Shown: positions 34,497 to 46,284, counted from the first letter of the stretch. The stretch is 64,000 nucleotides of DNA from Marinicauda pacifica (GCF_004793635.1 NZ_SRXV01000002.1:718410-782409), one strand, 5' to 3'. The notes: generated by a model not told the origin, from the sequence alone. Translations and numbers: made by a program.

Positions 34497-35521
34497 GGGC
34501 TCACACATCGGCGCGCCGCCGCGCCCGTCTGGCAACCGGGATCGCACTGGCCGGCCTGCTTGTGCTGGCCGTGGGCAGTTATGCGGTCTGGCGCGATGCG
34601 CGCCTGGATGCGCGTCCCGACGCGTCGGGACCGGTCCTGGCCGACTGGCAGCAGAACGCGGCACAGGCCCGTGTCATCGAGATCGAGGGGCCTGACGGAT
34701 CGCTCCGCTTGGAACGCGGGCCGGCGTCGCAAAGCGGCTGGGTCATGGCCGACCGGGGCGGCTATCCGGTGCCGCCCGAGCGTGTTGCCGAGCTGGATGC
34801 CGCCTTGTCCCAGCTGTCCTACAGCGCCGCGATGACGCAGGATCCGGGCAAATTCTCCCGCCTGGGCCTGGTCGGGGCGGCCGAGGGCGGGCAGGGCGTG
34901 CGCCTGACCGTGCGGAGTGCAGATGATAGGCGGCTTGCCGATCTGATCATCGGTGCGGACCGCGGCGATGACGGGCTCTTCATGCGGATTCCCGGAAGCG
35001 GCCGGGCCTACGCGGCGCAAGGCCGTCTGCCCGACCTGGACGCCGTCGATCACTGGCTTGGGCTCGATTTCTTCAACCTGGATCCGGCCAGCGTGGCGCG
35101 CGTGCGCATCCAGCCCGAAACCGGTGAGGCCTATGCGCTGGCCAAGGCCGGGATGAGCGCGCGCAATTTCGAGCTTCGCGAACCGCGCGGCTGGCGCCTG
35201 ATCACATCGGGCGCGGCGAACGGCGTGGCGGTCGCCGGAGCGCGGATGCGGTTTCGCGATGTCAGACCGCAAGAGAGCCTGATCGGCGCCCCCGTCGCGG
35301 CCCATGCGGCAGTGACCTTCGATGGCCTGGCCTATTCCTACACGGTCTTCGATGAGGGCGGACGCCACTGGGCAAGGCTGGAGATCACGGCAGCGGCCGA
35401 CGATGCCGAGGCCCGGGCGCAACGCCTGGACGCGGTTGCACGCGGCTGGGCGTTCGAGGTCAGCGACGACGCCTACGAGCGTCTGACCCGGCCGCTCGAC
35501 CAGATCGCGGAACGGTTCTAA
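34493..35521 (+). CDS. DUF4340-type membrane-anchored protein
   Basis: The 342-residue product has a basic N-terminus and one membrane helix (about residues 14-32), then an extracytoplasmic domain with repeated beta-rich segments such as GPDGSLRLERG and SQSGWVMADRGGYPVP. This pattern and its place after a GldG gene fit DUF4340. It starts inside the gldG-like stop (ATGA). Its own stop overlaps the convergent DUF1223 stop. It probably forms a complex with the three preceding products. Confidence 0.82.
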   Translation: MRAHTSARRRARLATGIALAGLLVLAVGSYAVWRDARLDARPDASGPVLADWQQNAAQARVIEIEGPDGSLRLERGPASQSGWVMADRGGYPVPPERVAELDAALSQLSYSAAMTQDPGKFSRLGLVGAAEGGQGVRLTVRSADDRRLADLIIGADRGDDGLFMRIPGSGRAYAAQGRLPDLDAVDHWLGLDFFNLDPASVARVRIQPETGEAYALAKAGMSARNFELREPRGWRLITSGAANGVAVAGARMRFRDVRPQESLIGAPVAAHAAVTFDGLAYSYTVFDEGGRHWARLEITAAADDAEARAQRLDAVARGWAFEVSDDAYERLTRPLDQIAERF

Positions 35522-36246
35522 TCGCCCGCTTGATGCGCGGGCTCCCGGTTGACGGCCGGGATACGGCTCGCGCCAAGGATCGGGCCGCCGCGCGAAGCCT
35601 GAACCAGAACCGCGCAGGACAACGAGTCCGGGCAGGCCGCAGGCTCTGCGGTCACGGTATATTCGGCGCCGCTCCACCCGGGCAGGGCGGTGAGATGGCG
35701 CACCGTATTGAAGTGAACCATGTCGAGCCCCGCATTGCTGCCGGCCTCGATTGTCCGCTCGATCGTCCCGGTCTCGTAAGCGGCCAGCCAGACGGTCGCG
35801 GCTTGTTCGCGCGCGGGGCCGTTCAGGCGCACCTGAGGACCGTCCGGCGTGCGCAGGAGCGATGGATGAAGGGCGACCGGCTCCGCCCCGCGGACCGCGC
35901 CGAGAATCTGCCCGCGATCGAAGCGCAGGGTCTGTGGAGCGCCGTTCACCACGAAATGGGGCGTGTACACACGATGGGCCGGCCCGGCATCGACATAGTC
36001 CTGCTGGCGCTGGTTGAACTCCGGCCGGGCAAACTGGTCCGTCCACCCGTACATGTCCCAGTAGCTGACGTTGAACGCCAGCGCGAGCGTGTCCTCCTGG
36101 GCGCCGAGCTCGGACAGCAGGCGGTTGGCATCCGGGCACAGTCCACAGCCCTGGCTGGTAAACAGCTCGACGACGACCAGGTTGCGGCGCGGCTCCGCAG
36201 GGTCGGGACTGGCAGCCAGAAGGAGGAGGAGGGCGAGCGCGGTCAT
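35518..36246 (-). CDS. DUF1223 secreted thioredoxin-like protein
   Basis: The 242-residue protein has a short signal peptide and the DUF1223 signature VVELFTSQGCGLCPDANRLL, a C-x-x-C site in a thioredoxin-like strand-helix. Further on are FNVSYWDMYGWTD and TPHFVVNG. A secreted disulfide-active protein is plausible, but the reaction is unknown. AAGGG lies five bases before the ATG. The stop codon overlaps that of the convergent DUF4340 gene. Confidence 0.88.
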   Translation of the reverse strand: MTALALLLLLAASPDPAEPRRNLVVVELFTSQGCGLCPDANRLLSELGAQEDTLALAFNVSYWDMYGWTDQFARPEFNQRQQDYVDAGPAHRVYTPHFVVNGAPQTLRFDRGQILGAVRGAEPVALHPSLLRTPDGPQVRLNGPAREQAATVWLAAYETGTIERTIEAGSNAGLDMVHFNTVRHLTALPGWSGAEYTVTAEPAACPDSLSCAVLVQASRGGPILGASRIPAVNREPAHQAGD

Positions 36247-36321
36247 GTATCCCTTCTACGCCCGGCAGCCGGACTTGGGAAATCACAGGCGCGTCAGATG
36301 CGGCCCCCCGGCGCGCAAGGC

Positions 36322-36861
36322 TCAGTAGGGTTTCACCGTTTCGTCCTGGCTGCGCATGGCAGGGATCGCACGGTTCTGGCCGAGGCGCTCGCGATGATCG
36401 TCCAGGGCCCATTTGACACTGGGGAAAGCCAGCTCGCCCCACGGAATATCCTCCCAGGCAAGGAAGGCGACTTCCTGGCTTTCCGGACCGGCCGCGACCC
36501 CGGGTTCGGTGAGGCGCGCGCGGAAGAAAATCTGCACCTGGCTGATCCGCGGAATGGAGTAGATCCCGAGCAGGTCGGTCGTTTCGATTTTCGCGCGCGT
36601 CTCTTCCCACGCCTCGCGCCGGGCGGCCGCGTCGACGCTTTCGCCCTCTTCCATATAACCGGCGGGCAGGGTCCAGTAGCCGATACGCGGAGCGATGGCG
36701 CGCCGCGCCATCAGAATGCGCCCCTCCCCGTCGGCAATGACCGACCCGGCAACGATTTTCGGATTGATGTAGTCGACAAAGCCGCAGGTCTGACACACGC
36801 GGCGCTCGCGGTCATCGCCATCGGGAATTTTGTGTGCGAAATCAAACGAGTGATCACTCAT
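36322..36861 (-). CDS. Nudix hydrolase with zinc-ribbon remnant
   Basis: The 179-residue protein has the Nudix box GYMEEGESVDAAARREAWEE starting about residue 68. It is preceded by CQTCGFVDYINPKIVAGSV, the second half of the Nudix_N zinc ribbon; the first C-x-x-C is absent. Relatives hydrolyse ADP-ribose, NADH or FAD. The ATG follows AAAGGAT. It is divergent from the MarR gene. Confidence 0.92.
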   Translation of the reverse strand: MSDHSFDFAHKIPDGDDRERRVCQTCGFVDYINPKIVAGSVIADGEGRILMARRAIAPRIGYWTLPAGYMEEGESVDAAARREAWEETRAKIETTDLLGIYSIPRISQVQIFFRARLTEPGVAAGPESQEVAFLAWEDIPWGELAFPSVKWALDDHRERLGQNRAIPAMRSQDETVKPY

Positions 36862-36914
36862 CGCTAATCATCCTTTAAAAACAACGCGTCCTTTTGTTTT
36901 CCGTGCGCAGATAA

Positions 36915-36944
36915 ATTGACATTGAATCGTGACAATAAGCAGTT
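36915..36944 (+). promoter_or_regulatory. Candidate promoter/operator of the MarR gene
   Basis: TTGACA (36916-36921) is a perfect -35 hexamer and lies in an imperfect inverted repeat ATTGACA-N8-TGACAAT. The -10 is weak (near 36938-36944). The position, about 60 bases before the MarR start and between divergent genes, suits MarR autorepression. Confidence 0.35.
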
Positions 36945-36983
36945 AGCTTGTCGATCCATCCGTTGCCGGACAGAGGGGTAGTT

Positions 36984-37526
36984 ATGTCCGAGGAAGCGCT
37001 TTTCGACCTCCGCCTGTCGCCGGGCCATCTGTTGCATCGCGCGCAGCAGTTTGCCGCCGACCGGTTCAATGAAGCCACCGGCGGGGTCCAGATCACCCAG
37101 CGCCAGTTCGCGGTCCTGACCGCCGTGTCCGACGAGGAGGGTCTGACCCAGACCCAGCTGGTCAAGGCCACCGGCATCGACCGCTCGACCCTGGCCGAGC
37201 TGGTCGCCCGGATGACGGCCAAGGGCCTGCTGATCCGCGAGAAGGCGCCCGGCGATGCCCGCGCCAACTCGGTGCGTTTCAGCGATGAGGGCCGCAAGCT
37301 CTACGAGACGGCGCTGGCCGGCGCGAAGGCGGCCGACGAGGCCATTCTCGCCGCCCTGCCCAAGGGCAAGCGCGCGAACTTCGTGGAAAGCCTGACCCGG
37401 ATCGCGCGCACGATCGAGCTCGATGCCGAGGCGCTGAAGCAGGAAGCGAAGAAGGCCAAGAAGGCCGTCGAGAAGCAGGCCGACGCCAAGGACAAGAAGA
37501 AGCACAAGAAGAAAAAGAAGAAATAG
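36984..37526 (+). CDS. MarR-family regulator with polylysine tail
   Basis: The 180-residue protein has the MarR winged helix (about residues 30-125): TQRQFAVLTAV, TQTQLVKATGIDRSTLAELV as the recognition region and the wing REKAPGDARANSVRFS. The last 30 residues hold 16 lysines and end in six in a row after KKKH. Such a tail suggests extra non-specific DNA or RNA contact. GAGGGG precedes the ATG at 36984. Targets are unknown; the divergent Nudix gene is a candidate. Confidence 0.9.
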   Translation: MSEEALFDLRLSPGHLLHRAQQFAADRFNEATGGVQITQRQFAVLTAVSDEEGLTQTQLVKATGIDRSTLAELVARMTAKGLLIREKAPGDARANSVRFSDEGRKLYETALAGAKAADEAILAALPKGKRANFVESLTRIARTIELDAEALKQEAKKAKKAVEKQADAKDKKKHKKKKKK

Positions 37527-37548
37527 CCCGGCGCCAGGGCGCTGCGGG

Positions 37549-38082
37549 TCAGTTCTCTTCTGCCATCGCCGCCTGCCAGGCCGGCTCGAACTGGCGGTCC
37601 CACACCGGCTCGCTGACCGCGCCGCGCCAGCGCGCGCGCACGACACCCGATCCGTCGATCAGGAAAGTTTCCGGTACGCCGGTCACGCCCAGCTCCAGTG
37701 CGGCCCGGCCCTCCGGGTCGGCAGCGAAACCGGCAAACGGGTTGCCGAGCTCGGCCAGAAAGGCGCGCGCATCCGCGCGATCATCCTTGTAGACCACGCC
37801 ATAGATCGGAATGCCGCGCTCGGCGAGGTCCATGAAGACCGGATGCTCGATGCGGCACGGGGCGCACCAGCTGGCCCACAGATTGAGCAAATACGGGCCC
37901 TCCACCGCCTCCGGGTCAAAGCCGGGCATGGCGGGATCGAACGTCTCCAGCGGAAGTTCGGGCAGAGCCTCGCCCTGCAGGGGATCGGCCGCGTCACGGC
38001 CCGGGCCGAGCAGCGCCACGGCGAACACCACCATCAATAGCGCGATCGAGCCCAGCGGCGCCCAGAGCAGTACGCGGCTCAT
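37549..38082 (-). CDS. ccmG: Cytochrome c maturation thioredoxin CcmG
   Basis: The 177-residue membrane-anchored protein has one N-terminal helix and a periplasmic thioredoxin domain with NLWASWCAPCRIEHP and the CcmG acidic stretch GVVYKDDRADARAFL, then GVPETFLIDG. It reduces apocytochrome or CcmH thiols during heme attachment. It is the last gene of the ccm operon and overlaps ccmD by four bases. Confidence 0.95.
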   Translation of the reverse strand: MSRVLLWAPLGSIALLMVVFAVALLGPGRDAADPLQGEALPELPLETFDPAMPGFDPEAVEGPYLLNLWASWCAPCRIEHPVFMDLAERGIPIYGVVYKDDRADARAFLAELGNPFAGFAADPEGRAALELGVTGVPETFLIDGSGVVRARWRGAVSEPVWDRQFEPAWQAAMAEEN

Positions 38083-38309
38083 AGCGTGTAGCCCGTTTCG
38101 TCGCTGCGCGGCGCGTCTCCGCGCGGCAGGGAGTCATGTGGGGAGCGGGAGTCCTCGGCGGTCTGCGCCTGAATCCGCGCCAGACGCTCCCGGGCTCCGC
38201 GGCGACCGGCCAGCGTCCACCAGGTCAGCGCGCCGATCACCGCGAGCGTGAGGCCATAGCTGCCCCAGACATAGGCGCCATAGCCGCTCATCGAGAGAAA
38301 ATCGCTCAT
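38079..38309 (-). CDS. ccmD: Heme exporter protein CcmD
   Basis: The 76-residue protein has a short N-terminus with GYGAYVWGSYGLT, one membrane helix and a basic stretch (AGRRGARERLARIQ), the layout of CcmD. It helps release holo-CcmE from CcmABC. It overlaps ccmC and ccmG (ATGA each). The acidic C-terminal tail is longer than usual. Confidence 0.9.
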   Translation of the reverse strand: MSDFLSMSGYGAYVWGSYGLTLAVIGALTWWTLAGRRGARERLARIQAQTAEDSRSPHDSLPRGDAPRSDETGYTL

Positions 38310-39058
38310 TGGCTGGCCTCCCTCGCTTCGGCTTCGAGCCGGCGTTCGCGGGCGCGCTCCAGCGCGTCGGCGCGCTTTTCCAGCAGCAGCGTGCGCATGC
38401 GCGTCAGCACCAGAACACCGAACAGGATCGTCAGGGCCAGCGCCATCACGCCCAGCGGCCACAGCTTGCTGGCATGGATGGTGGGTCCGTCGAAACGGAA
38501 CACGCTGGCGGGCTGGTGCAGCGTATTCCACCAGTCGACCGAGAATTTGATGATCGGCAGGTTGACGAGGCCAGCCATGGCGAGGATCGCGCCGCTGCGG
38601 GCAGCCAGGCGCTCGTCCTCCAGGGCCGCGCGCAAGGCCATGTATCCGAGATACAGCAGCAACAGCACCAGCATGGAGGTCAGGCGCGCATCCCAGACCC
38701 ACCACGCGCCCCAGGTCGGCTTGCCCCACAGCGCGCCGGTGACCAAGCACAGGGCGGTGAAGGCCGCGCCGAAAGGCGCGATGGCGCGCGCGGCGAGGTC
38801 GGCCAGATTATGGCGCCAGACGAAGAAAACGAAGCTGGAGACCCCCAGCGCGCCATAGGCAAACAGCCCCAGCCACGCAGCGGGAACGTGGACATACATG
38901 ATGCGCACGCTCTCCGACTGCTGGTAGTCGGGCGGCGAAACGGCCAGCGCCCAGGGCAGGCCGACGGCCAGCAGCGCCAGCGTCAGGCCCCACCCCCACG
39001 GGATGAGGGTGCGGGCCAGCCGGTCGAAGCGTTCGGGATTGGCAAAATAGCTCAGCAT
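38306..39058 (-). CDS. ccmC: Heme exporter/handling protein CcmC
   Basis: The 250-residue protein has six membrane helices, the tryptophan-rich heme motif WGAWWVWDARLTS and the flanking histidines in MYVHVPAAW and NTLHQPASV. It loads heme onto CcmE. The ATG at 39058 gives the usual start MLSYFANPERF; a TTG 13 codons upstream has no ribosome binding site. Confidence 0.95.
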   Translation of the reverse strand: MLSYFANPERFDRLARTLIPWGWGLTLALLAVGLPWALAVSPPDYQQSESVRIMYVHVPAAWLGLFAYGALGVSSFVFFVWRHNLADLAARAIAPFGAAFTALCLVTGALWGKPTWGAWWVWDARLTSMLVLLLLYLGYMALRAALEDERLAARSGAILAMAGLVNLPIIKFSVDWWNTLHQPASVFRFDGPTIHASKLWPLGVMALALTILFGVLVLTRMRTLLLEKRADALERARERRLEAEAREASQ

Positions 39059-39114
39059 CTGGACCTGCGACTTAAGCCCGGCGGGCGATTTGGGCAAGCG
39101 TCAGCACGCCGCAC

Positions 39115-39783
39115 CTATTCCAGACGCGCCTTGAGCGCCGCCGCGATTCCGGCCGGAGCCAGCACCAAAGCGGCGAGCGAAAAGGCCGCGGTCAGAAGAA
39201 GGTTAGCGCCCGCCGTGCCCGTCTGGTCTATGGCGGCGCGACCGGCGCCGGCGGCAAAGACCAGCACCGGCACCTGGAGCGGGGCGGCGATCAGCGCGAT
39301 CAGCAGGCCGGCCCGCTTCAAGCCCGCGGCGAGCGCGCCGGCAAAGCCGGCGACCAGGGCCAGTCCGGGCGCGGCGAGACCGAGCGCCAGCGCCAGCACA
39401 AGGCTGGCCTCACCGCTCATGCCGTAGGCGATGCCGGCCAGCAGCGCGATCAGGGGCGCCGGCCAGAACACGGCCAGGGCAAAGGCGAGGCTCTTGACCA
39501 GGCAGATCAGCGCGAAGCTCTGCCCCGACAGCACGTAGAGCTCCAGCGTCCCGTCGCCCGCGTCCTCGCTGAACAAACGCTCGGCCGATTGCAGCGTGGA
39601 GAGCAGCATGGCGAAGGCGATGATGCCGGGGGCCGCGGCCAGCAGGATATCCGGCGCCGGTCCGATCGCGAGCGGCGCCAGGGCGAGGGCGGCCAGGTTG
39701 AACGCCGCCGGTCCGGCCGTGCCGCCGCCCCCGGCCCAGGCAAGGGCGAATTCGCGCCGGAAAAGGGCGGCCAGCGCACTCAC
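39115..39783 (-). CDS. ccmB: Heme exporter permease CcmB
   Basis: The 222-residue membrane protein has six hydrophobic segments. It begins with a cytoplasmic RREFALAW and contains the family's SAERLFSEDAGDGTLELYVLSG. With CcmA it forms the ABC complex that releases holo-CcmE. The GTG start at 39783 overlaps the ccmA stop (GTGA). Confidence 0.93.
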   Translation of the reverse strand: MSALAALFRREFALAWAGGGGTAGPAAFNLAALALAPLAIGPAPDILLAAAPGIIAFAMLLSTLQSAERLFSEDAGDGTLELYVLSGQSFALICLVKSLAFALAVFWPAPLIALLAGIAYGMSGEASLVLALALGLAAPGLALVAGFAGALAAGLKRAGLLIALIAAPLQVPVLVFAAGAGRAAIDQTGTAGANLLLTAAFSLAALVLAPAGIAAALKARLE

Positions 39784-40379
39784 GATCCAAACTCCAGCGT
39801 CCGGGCCCCGGGCCAGCCAAGATCCACATGGGTGGCGGCAATCACGGCGCCTCCGGCGGCGCAATGGCGTTCCACGGCCTCGGCCAGCAGGGCGCGCCCG
39901 CGTGTGTCGAGCGGGGCGGCCGGTTCGTCGAGCAGCCAGAGCGCGCGTCCAGAGAGCACAATGCGCGCCAGGGCAACGCGGCGCCGCTGGCCGGCCGACA
40001 GGCGGCCGCAGGCGCGCCGTTCAAGATGGGCGATGGCGAAACGGGACAATGCGTGCTCGACCGTCATCTCGGCGCCGCCCTGGAAGGCAGCCCAGAACCG
40101 CAATGCGTCGCGTACCGTCTCGCCCGGTTTCAGCGCATCGGCATGGCCCAGGAAGGCAATCGCCTCCGGTGCCGGGCGTTCGATCTCGCCGGCAGCGGGA
40201 TTAACCAGCCCACCAAGCGCGCGAAGGAACGTTGTCTTGCCCGAGCCGTTAGGTCCGGTAAGCACGAAAGCCTCGCCGGAACGCACACGCAGAGCGAGTC
40301 CGGTCACCAGCCGGCGCCCGCCGCGGTCCAGCGTCAGGTCCTTGACCGATATGAGAAAGGGCGCGCCACCGGTGCTCAT
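39780..40379 (-). CDS. ccmA: Heme exporter ATPase CcmA
   Basis: The 199-residue ATPase has Walker A LTGPNGSGKTTFLRAL, signature LSAGQRRRVALAR and Walker B LWLLDEPAAPLD. The small size and position identify CcmA. The ATG at 40379 is chosen; the frame stays open upstream to 40499 without family similarity. It is first in ccmABCDG and divergent from acnA. ccmE, ccmF and ccmH are not in the window. Confidence 0.95.
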   Translation of the reverse strand: MSTGGAPFLISVKDLTLDRGGRRLVTGLALRVRSGEAFVLTGPNGSGKTTFLRALGGLVNPAAGEIERPAPEAIAFLGHADALKPGETVRDALRFWAAFQGGAEMTVEHALSRFAIAHLERRACGRLSAGQRRRVALARIVLSGRALWLLDEPAAPLDTRGRALLAEAVERHCAAGGAVIAATHVDLGWPGARTLEFGS

Positions 40380-40500
40380 GACCGTCCGCTTACGCGATCT
40401 TGATCGGGCGGGCAAACGGTCAGGAAGCCGCAGCCCGGGACCGGGCCCGCGGGAAGGAGCTGGACCGGCGACACGCGCGGACCGGACTGGTTTGGACATG

Positions 40501-40524
40501 TGAGAGTTATTCTCATTTGCAAAA
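40501..40524. promoter_or_regulatory. Fur-like box between ccmA and acnA
   Basis: TGAGAGT-T-ATTCTCA is an imperfect palindrome matching 11 of 14 positions of the Fur 7-1-7 consensus TGATAAT-N-ATTATCA. It continues into TTGCAAAA, as in many alphaproteobacterial Fur sites. It lies 156 bases before the acnA start and 122 before ccmA. In Caulobacter, as I recall, Fur activates iron-sulfur enzymes including aconitase. Confidence 0.5.
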
Positions 40525-40679
40525 CAGGGGCTTCGATGTCCCGCTTATTGCAGGCCGGGCCGGTGAAGGCTAAAACGCGCGACAAGAAATGATGCGCCGC
40601 AGCGTCCCTGGCGATGCGAGGCAGCCACTCTCTGGAAACGCCCCCTGTTTCCGCCCGATCGATCGAACGAGGAATTCTC

Positions 40680-43355
<2,676 letters not shown>

Positions 43356-43377
43356 GCCTGTTACCGCCCGCCTTCAA

Positions 43378-43412
43378 GAACCCCGGTCCGTTTGGCGGAC
43401 CGGGGTTTTTTT
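43378..43412 (+). terminator. Rho-independent terminator of acnA
   Basis: A perfect 12-bp stem (43379-43390 with 43396-43407) runs into seven T residues. Confidence 0.92.
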
Positions 43413-43509
43413 GTAAGTCTTGTCCGGACGCAGGCTGGCCGATTGCCCCGCCCGGCACGGCCCACTACCTTGCCGCTCCAGTCACGATCACTCCCCCGGA
43501 GACCTTCCC

Positions 43510-46284
43510 ATGGCCGTCACTCGTGCGCTCGACGCGAACTCTCATCTCTATCTCGTCGACGGGTCGGCCTATATCTTCCGCGCCTACCACGCGCTGCCGC
43601 CCCTGACGCGCTCGGACGGGACGCCCGTCGGCGCCGTCCAGGGCTTCTGCAACATGTTGTGGAAGCTGCTCGAGGACCTCAAGGGCGAGGATCAGCCGAC
43701 GCATATGGCGGTGATCTTCGACCATTCGGCCAAGACCTTCCGCAACGAGATCTACGAGCACTACAAGGCCCACCGGCCCGAGCCGCCCGAGGATCTCGTG
43801 CCGCAATTCTCGCTCATCCGCGAGGCGACGATCGCCTTCGACCTGCCCTGCATCGAGATGGAGGGCTTTGAGGCCGACGATATCATGGCGACCTATGCCC
43901 GCCTCGCCGTCGAGTCCGGGGCGCGCGTGACGCTCGCCACCAGCGACAAGGACATGATGCAGCTGGTCAACGGGCAGGTGACCATGCTGGACCCGATGAA
44001 GAACAAACGGATCGGACCGGACGAGGTGCGCGAGAAGTTCGGCGTCGGCCCCGAGCGCGTCATCGACGTGCAGGCCCTGGCCGGCGACAGCGTGGACAAT
44101 GTCCCCGGCGTTCCCGGCATCGGGATCAAGACCGCCGCCCAGCTGATCGAGGAATACGGCGATCTGGACGGGTTGCTGTCGCGCGCTGACGAGATCAAGC
44201 AACCCAAGCGCCGCGAGAAACTGATCGAGAATGCCGAGCTGGCACGCATCTCCAGACAGCTTGTCACGCTGAAGACCGATGTGGCCGACGTCGCCGCCAT
44301 GGATGACTTCGGCACCGCCGATCCCGATCCCGACCGCCTGCTGACCTTCCTTCGCTCGATGGAGTTCCGCACCCTGACGCGCCGGGTGGAAGAAGGGCTG
44401 GGCGCCGGGCCGGCCGACGAGACCGGAGATGCCACCGCGCCGGTGGACCGGTCCGCCTATGAAACCGTCCAGACGCTGGCTCAGCTCGAAACCTGGATTG
44501 CCCGCGCCCGTGAAGCCCGCGTCGTCGCGGTCGATACCGAAACCGACGCATTGTCGGCCACACACGCCAATCTGGTCGGCATTTCGCTCGCCGTCGCCCC
44601 GGGCCAGGCCTGCTATATTCCGCTTGCCCATGAAGGCGGGGACCTGGCCGACGGCGGAGGGCGGCCCGAACAGATCGATTTCGACACCGCGCTGGGCCAT
44701 CTCAAGCCGCTTCTGGAAAGCCCGTCCGTTCTCAAGGTCGGCCAGAACTTCAAGTATGACCTCTCCGTCTTTGCCCGCTACGGCATCGCGGTGGCGCCCT
44801 ATGATGACACCATGCTGCTGTCCTATGTGCAGGAATCCGGCCTTCACGGGCACGGCATGGACGAGCTCGCAGACCTGCTGCTGGGACATACCTGCATCAC
44901 GTTCAAGGAAGTGTGCGGGTCGGGAAAATCGCAGAAGCATTTCGGGCAATGCGACCTGAAGAGCGCGACCGAGTACGCCGCCGAAGACGCCGATATCACG
45001 CTGCGCCTCTACGAGCTGCTCAAGCCGTCTCTCGCCCAGCGCAAGTTGACGACCGTGTACGAGACGCTCGAGCGGCCCATGCCCGCCGTGCTGTCGCGCA
45101 TGGAGCTTGCCGGCATTCGTGTCGACGTGGCCCAGCTCTCGCGCCTGTCCTCCGATTTCGCGCAGAAGATGGCCGAGAGCGAGGAAGCCGCCCATTCACT
45201 GGCCGGGACGCGCTTCAATCTCGGCAGCCCCAAGCAGATCGGCGAGATTCTGTTCGGCCAGATGGGTCTGCCCGGCGGCAAGAAGACCAAGGGCGGAGCC
45301 TGGTCGACCGATGCCAGCGTGCTCGACCAGCTGGCCGCCGAAGGCCATGAGTTGCCCCAGGCCTTGTTGACCTGGCGTCAATTCGCCAAGCTGAAATCGA
45401 CCTATTCGGACGCGCTGAAAGACGCGATCAATCCGCATACCGGCCGGGTTCACACCAATTTCTCGCTGGCCGCGACCTCCACCGGACGCCTGTCCTCGTC
45501 AGAGCCCAACCTTCAGAACATTCCGATCCGCACCGAGGAAGGGCGCAAAATCCGTGAAGCCTTCGTGGCCGAGGACGGCCATGTCCTGGTCGCGGCGGAC
45601 TATTCCCAGATCGAACTGCGCCTGCTGGCGCACATTGCCGGAATTGACGCGCTGAAAGAGGCCTTCAAGGCCGGTCACGACATTCACGCCATGACGGCGT
45701 CTGAAATGTTCGGCGTGCCGATGGACGAGATGGACCCGGTCACCCGGCGCAAGGCCAAGGCGATCAATTTCGGCATCATCTATGGCATTTCCGCCTTCGG
45801 CCTGTCGGCCAATCTGGGCATCGGGCGCGACGAGGCGAAGGCCTATATCGACGCCTATTTCGAGAAGTTTCCCGGAATCCGCGCCTATATGGACGAGATG
45901 AAAGCGGCGGTGAAAGCCACCGGCCACGTCGAAACCCTGTTCGGGCGCCGCATTCACCTGCCCGGCATCAAGGACAAGAACCCGTCCGTGCGCCAGTTCG
46001 CCGAGCGCCAGGCCATCAACGCGCCGATCCAGGGCGCGGCCGCCGACATCATCCGGCGCGCCATGATCGTGATGGAATCCCGCCTGCAGGAGGCCGGCCT
46101 CAAGGCGCGCATGCTGCTCCAGGTGCACGACGAACTGGTGTTCGAATGCGCCGAGGACGAGGCCGACCGGCTTATTGTGCTGGCCCAGACCGTGATGAGC
46201 GAGGCCGCCTTGCCCGCGGTCCAGCTCTCGGTCCCGCTCGACGTCGAAGCCAAGGCGGCGAAGACCTGGGGCCAGGCCCACTAG
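43510..46284 (+). CDS. polA: DNA polymerase I
   Basis: The 924-residue protein has all three domains. The 5'-3' exonuclease has YLVDGSAYIFRAYHA and FEADDIMATYA. The 3'-5' exonuclease keeps its acidic residues in VDTETDAL (D342), NFKYDLSVF and YAAEDADITLRLY, so proofreading should be active. The polymerase has motif A VAADYSQIELRLLAHI, motif B RRKAKAINFGIIYG and motif C QVHDELVFE. The ATG at 43510 gives the normal start. Confidence 0.98.
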   Translation: MAVTRALDANSHLYLVDGSAYIFRAYHALPPLTRSDGTPVGAVQGFCNMLWKLLEDLKGEDQPTHMAVIFDHSAKTFRNEIYEHYKAHRPEPPEDLVPQFSLIREATIAFDLPCIEMEGFEADDIMATYARLAVESGARVTLATSDKDMMQLVNGQVTMLDPMKNKRIGPDEVREKFGVGPERVIDVQALAGDSVDNVPGVPGIGIKTAAQLIEEYGDLDGLLSRADEIKQPKRREKLIENAELARISRQLVTLKTDVADVAAMDDFGTADPDPDRLLTFLRSMEFRTLTRRVEEGLGAGPADETGDATAPVDRSAYETVQTLAQLETWIARAREARVVAVDTETDALSATHANLVGISLAVAPGQACYIPLAHEGGDLADGGGRPEQIDFDTALGHLKPLLESPSVLKVGQNFKYDLSVFARYGIAVAPYDDTMLLSYVQESGLHGHGMDELADLLLGHTCITFKEVCGSGKSQKHFGQCDLKSATEYAAEDADITLRLYELLKPSLAQRKLTTVYETLERPMPAVLSRMELAGIRVDVAQLSRLSSDFAQKMAESEEAAHSLAGTRFNLGSPKQIGEILFGQMGLPGGKKTKGGAWSTDASVLDQLAAEGHELPQALLTWRQFAKLKSTYSDALKDAINPHTGRVHTNFSLAATSTGRLSSSEPNLQNIPIRTEEGRKIREAFVAEDGHVLVAADYSQIELRLLAHIAGIDALKEAFKAGHDIHAMTASEMFGVPMDEMDPVTRRKAKAINFGIIYGISAFGLSANLGIGRDEAKAYIDAYFEKFPGIRAYMDEMKAAVKATGHVETLFGRRIHLPGIKDKNPSVRQFAERQAINAPIQGAAADIIRRAMIVMESRLQEAGLKARMLLQVHDELVFECAEDEADRLIVLAQTVMSEAALPAVQLSVPLDVEAKAAKTWGQAH

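Noticed and set aside
34346..36796. 816-codon minus-strand frame opposite the DUF4340 gene
   Set aside because: It spans several confident genes on both strands and shows no domain.
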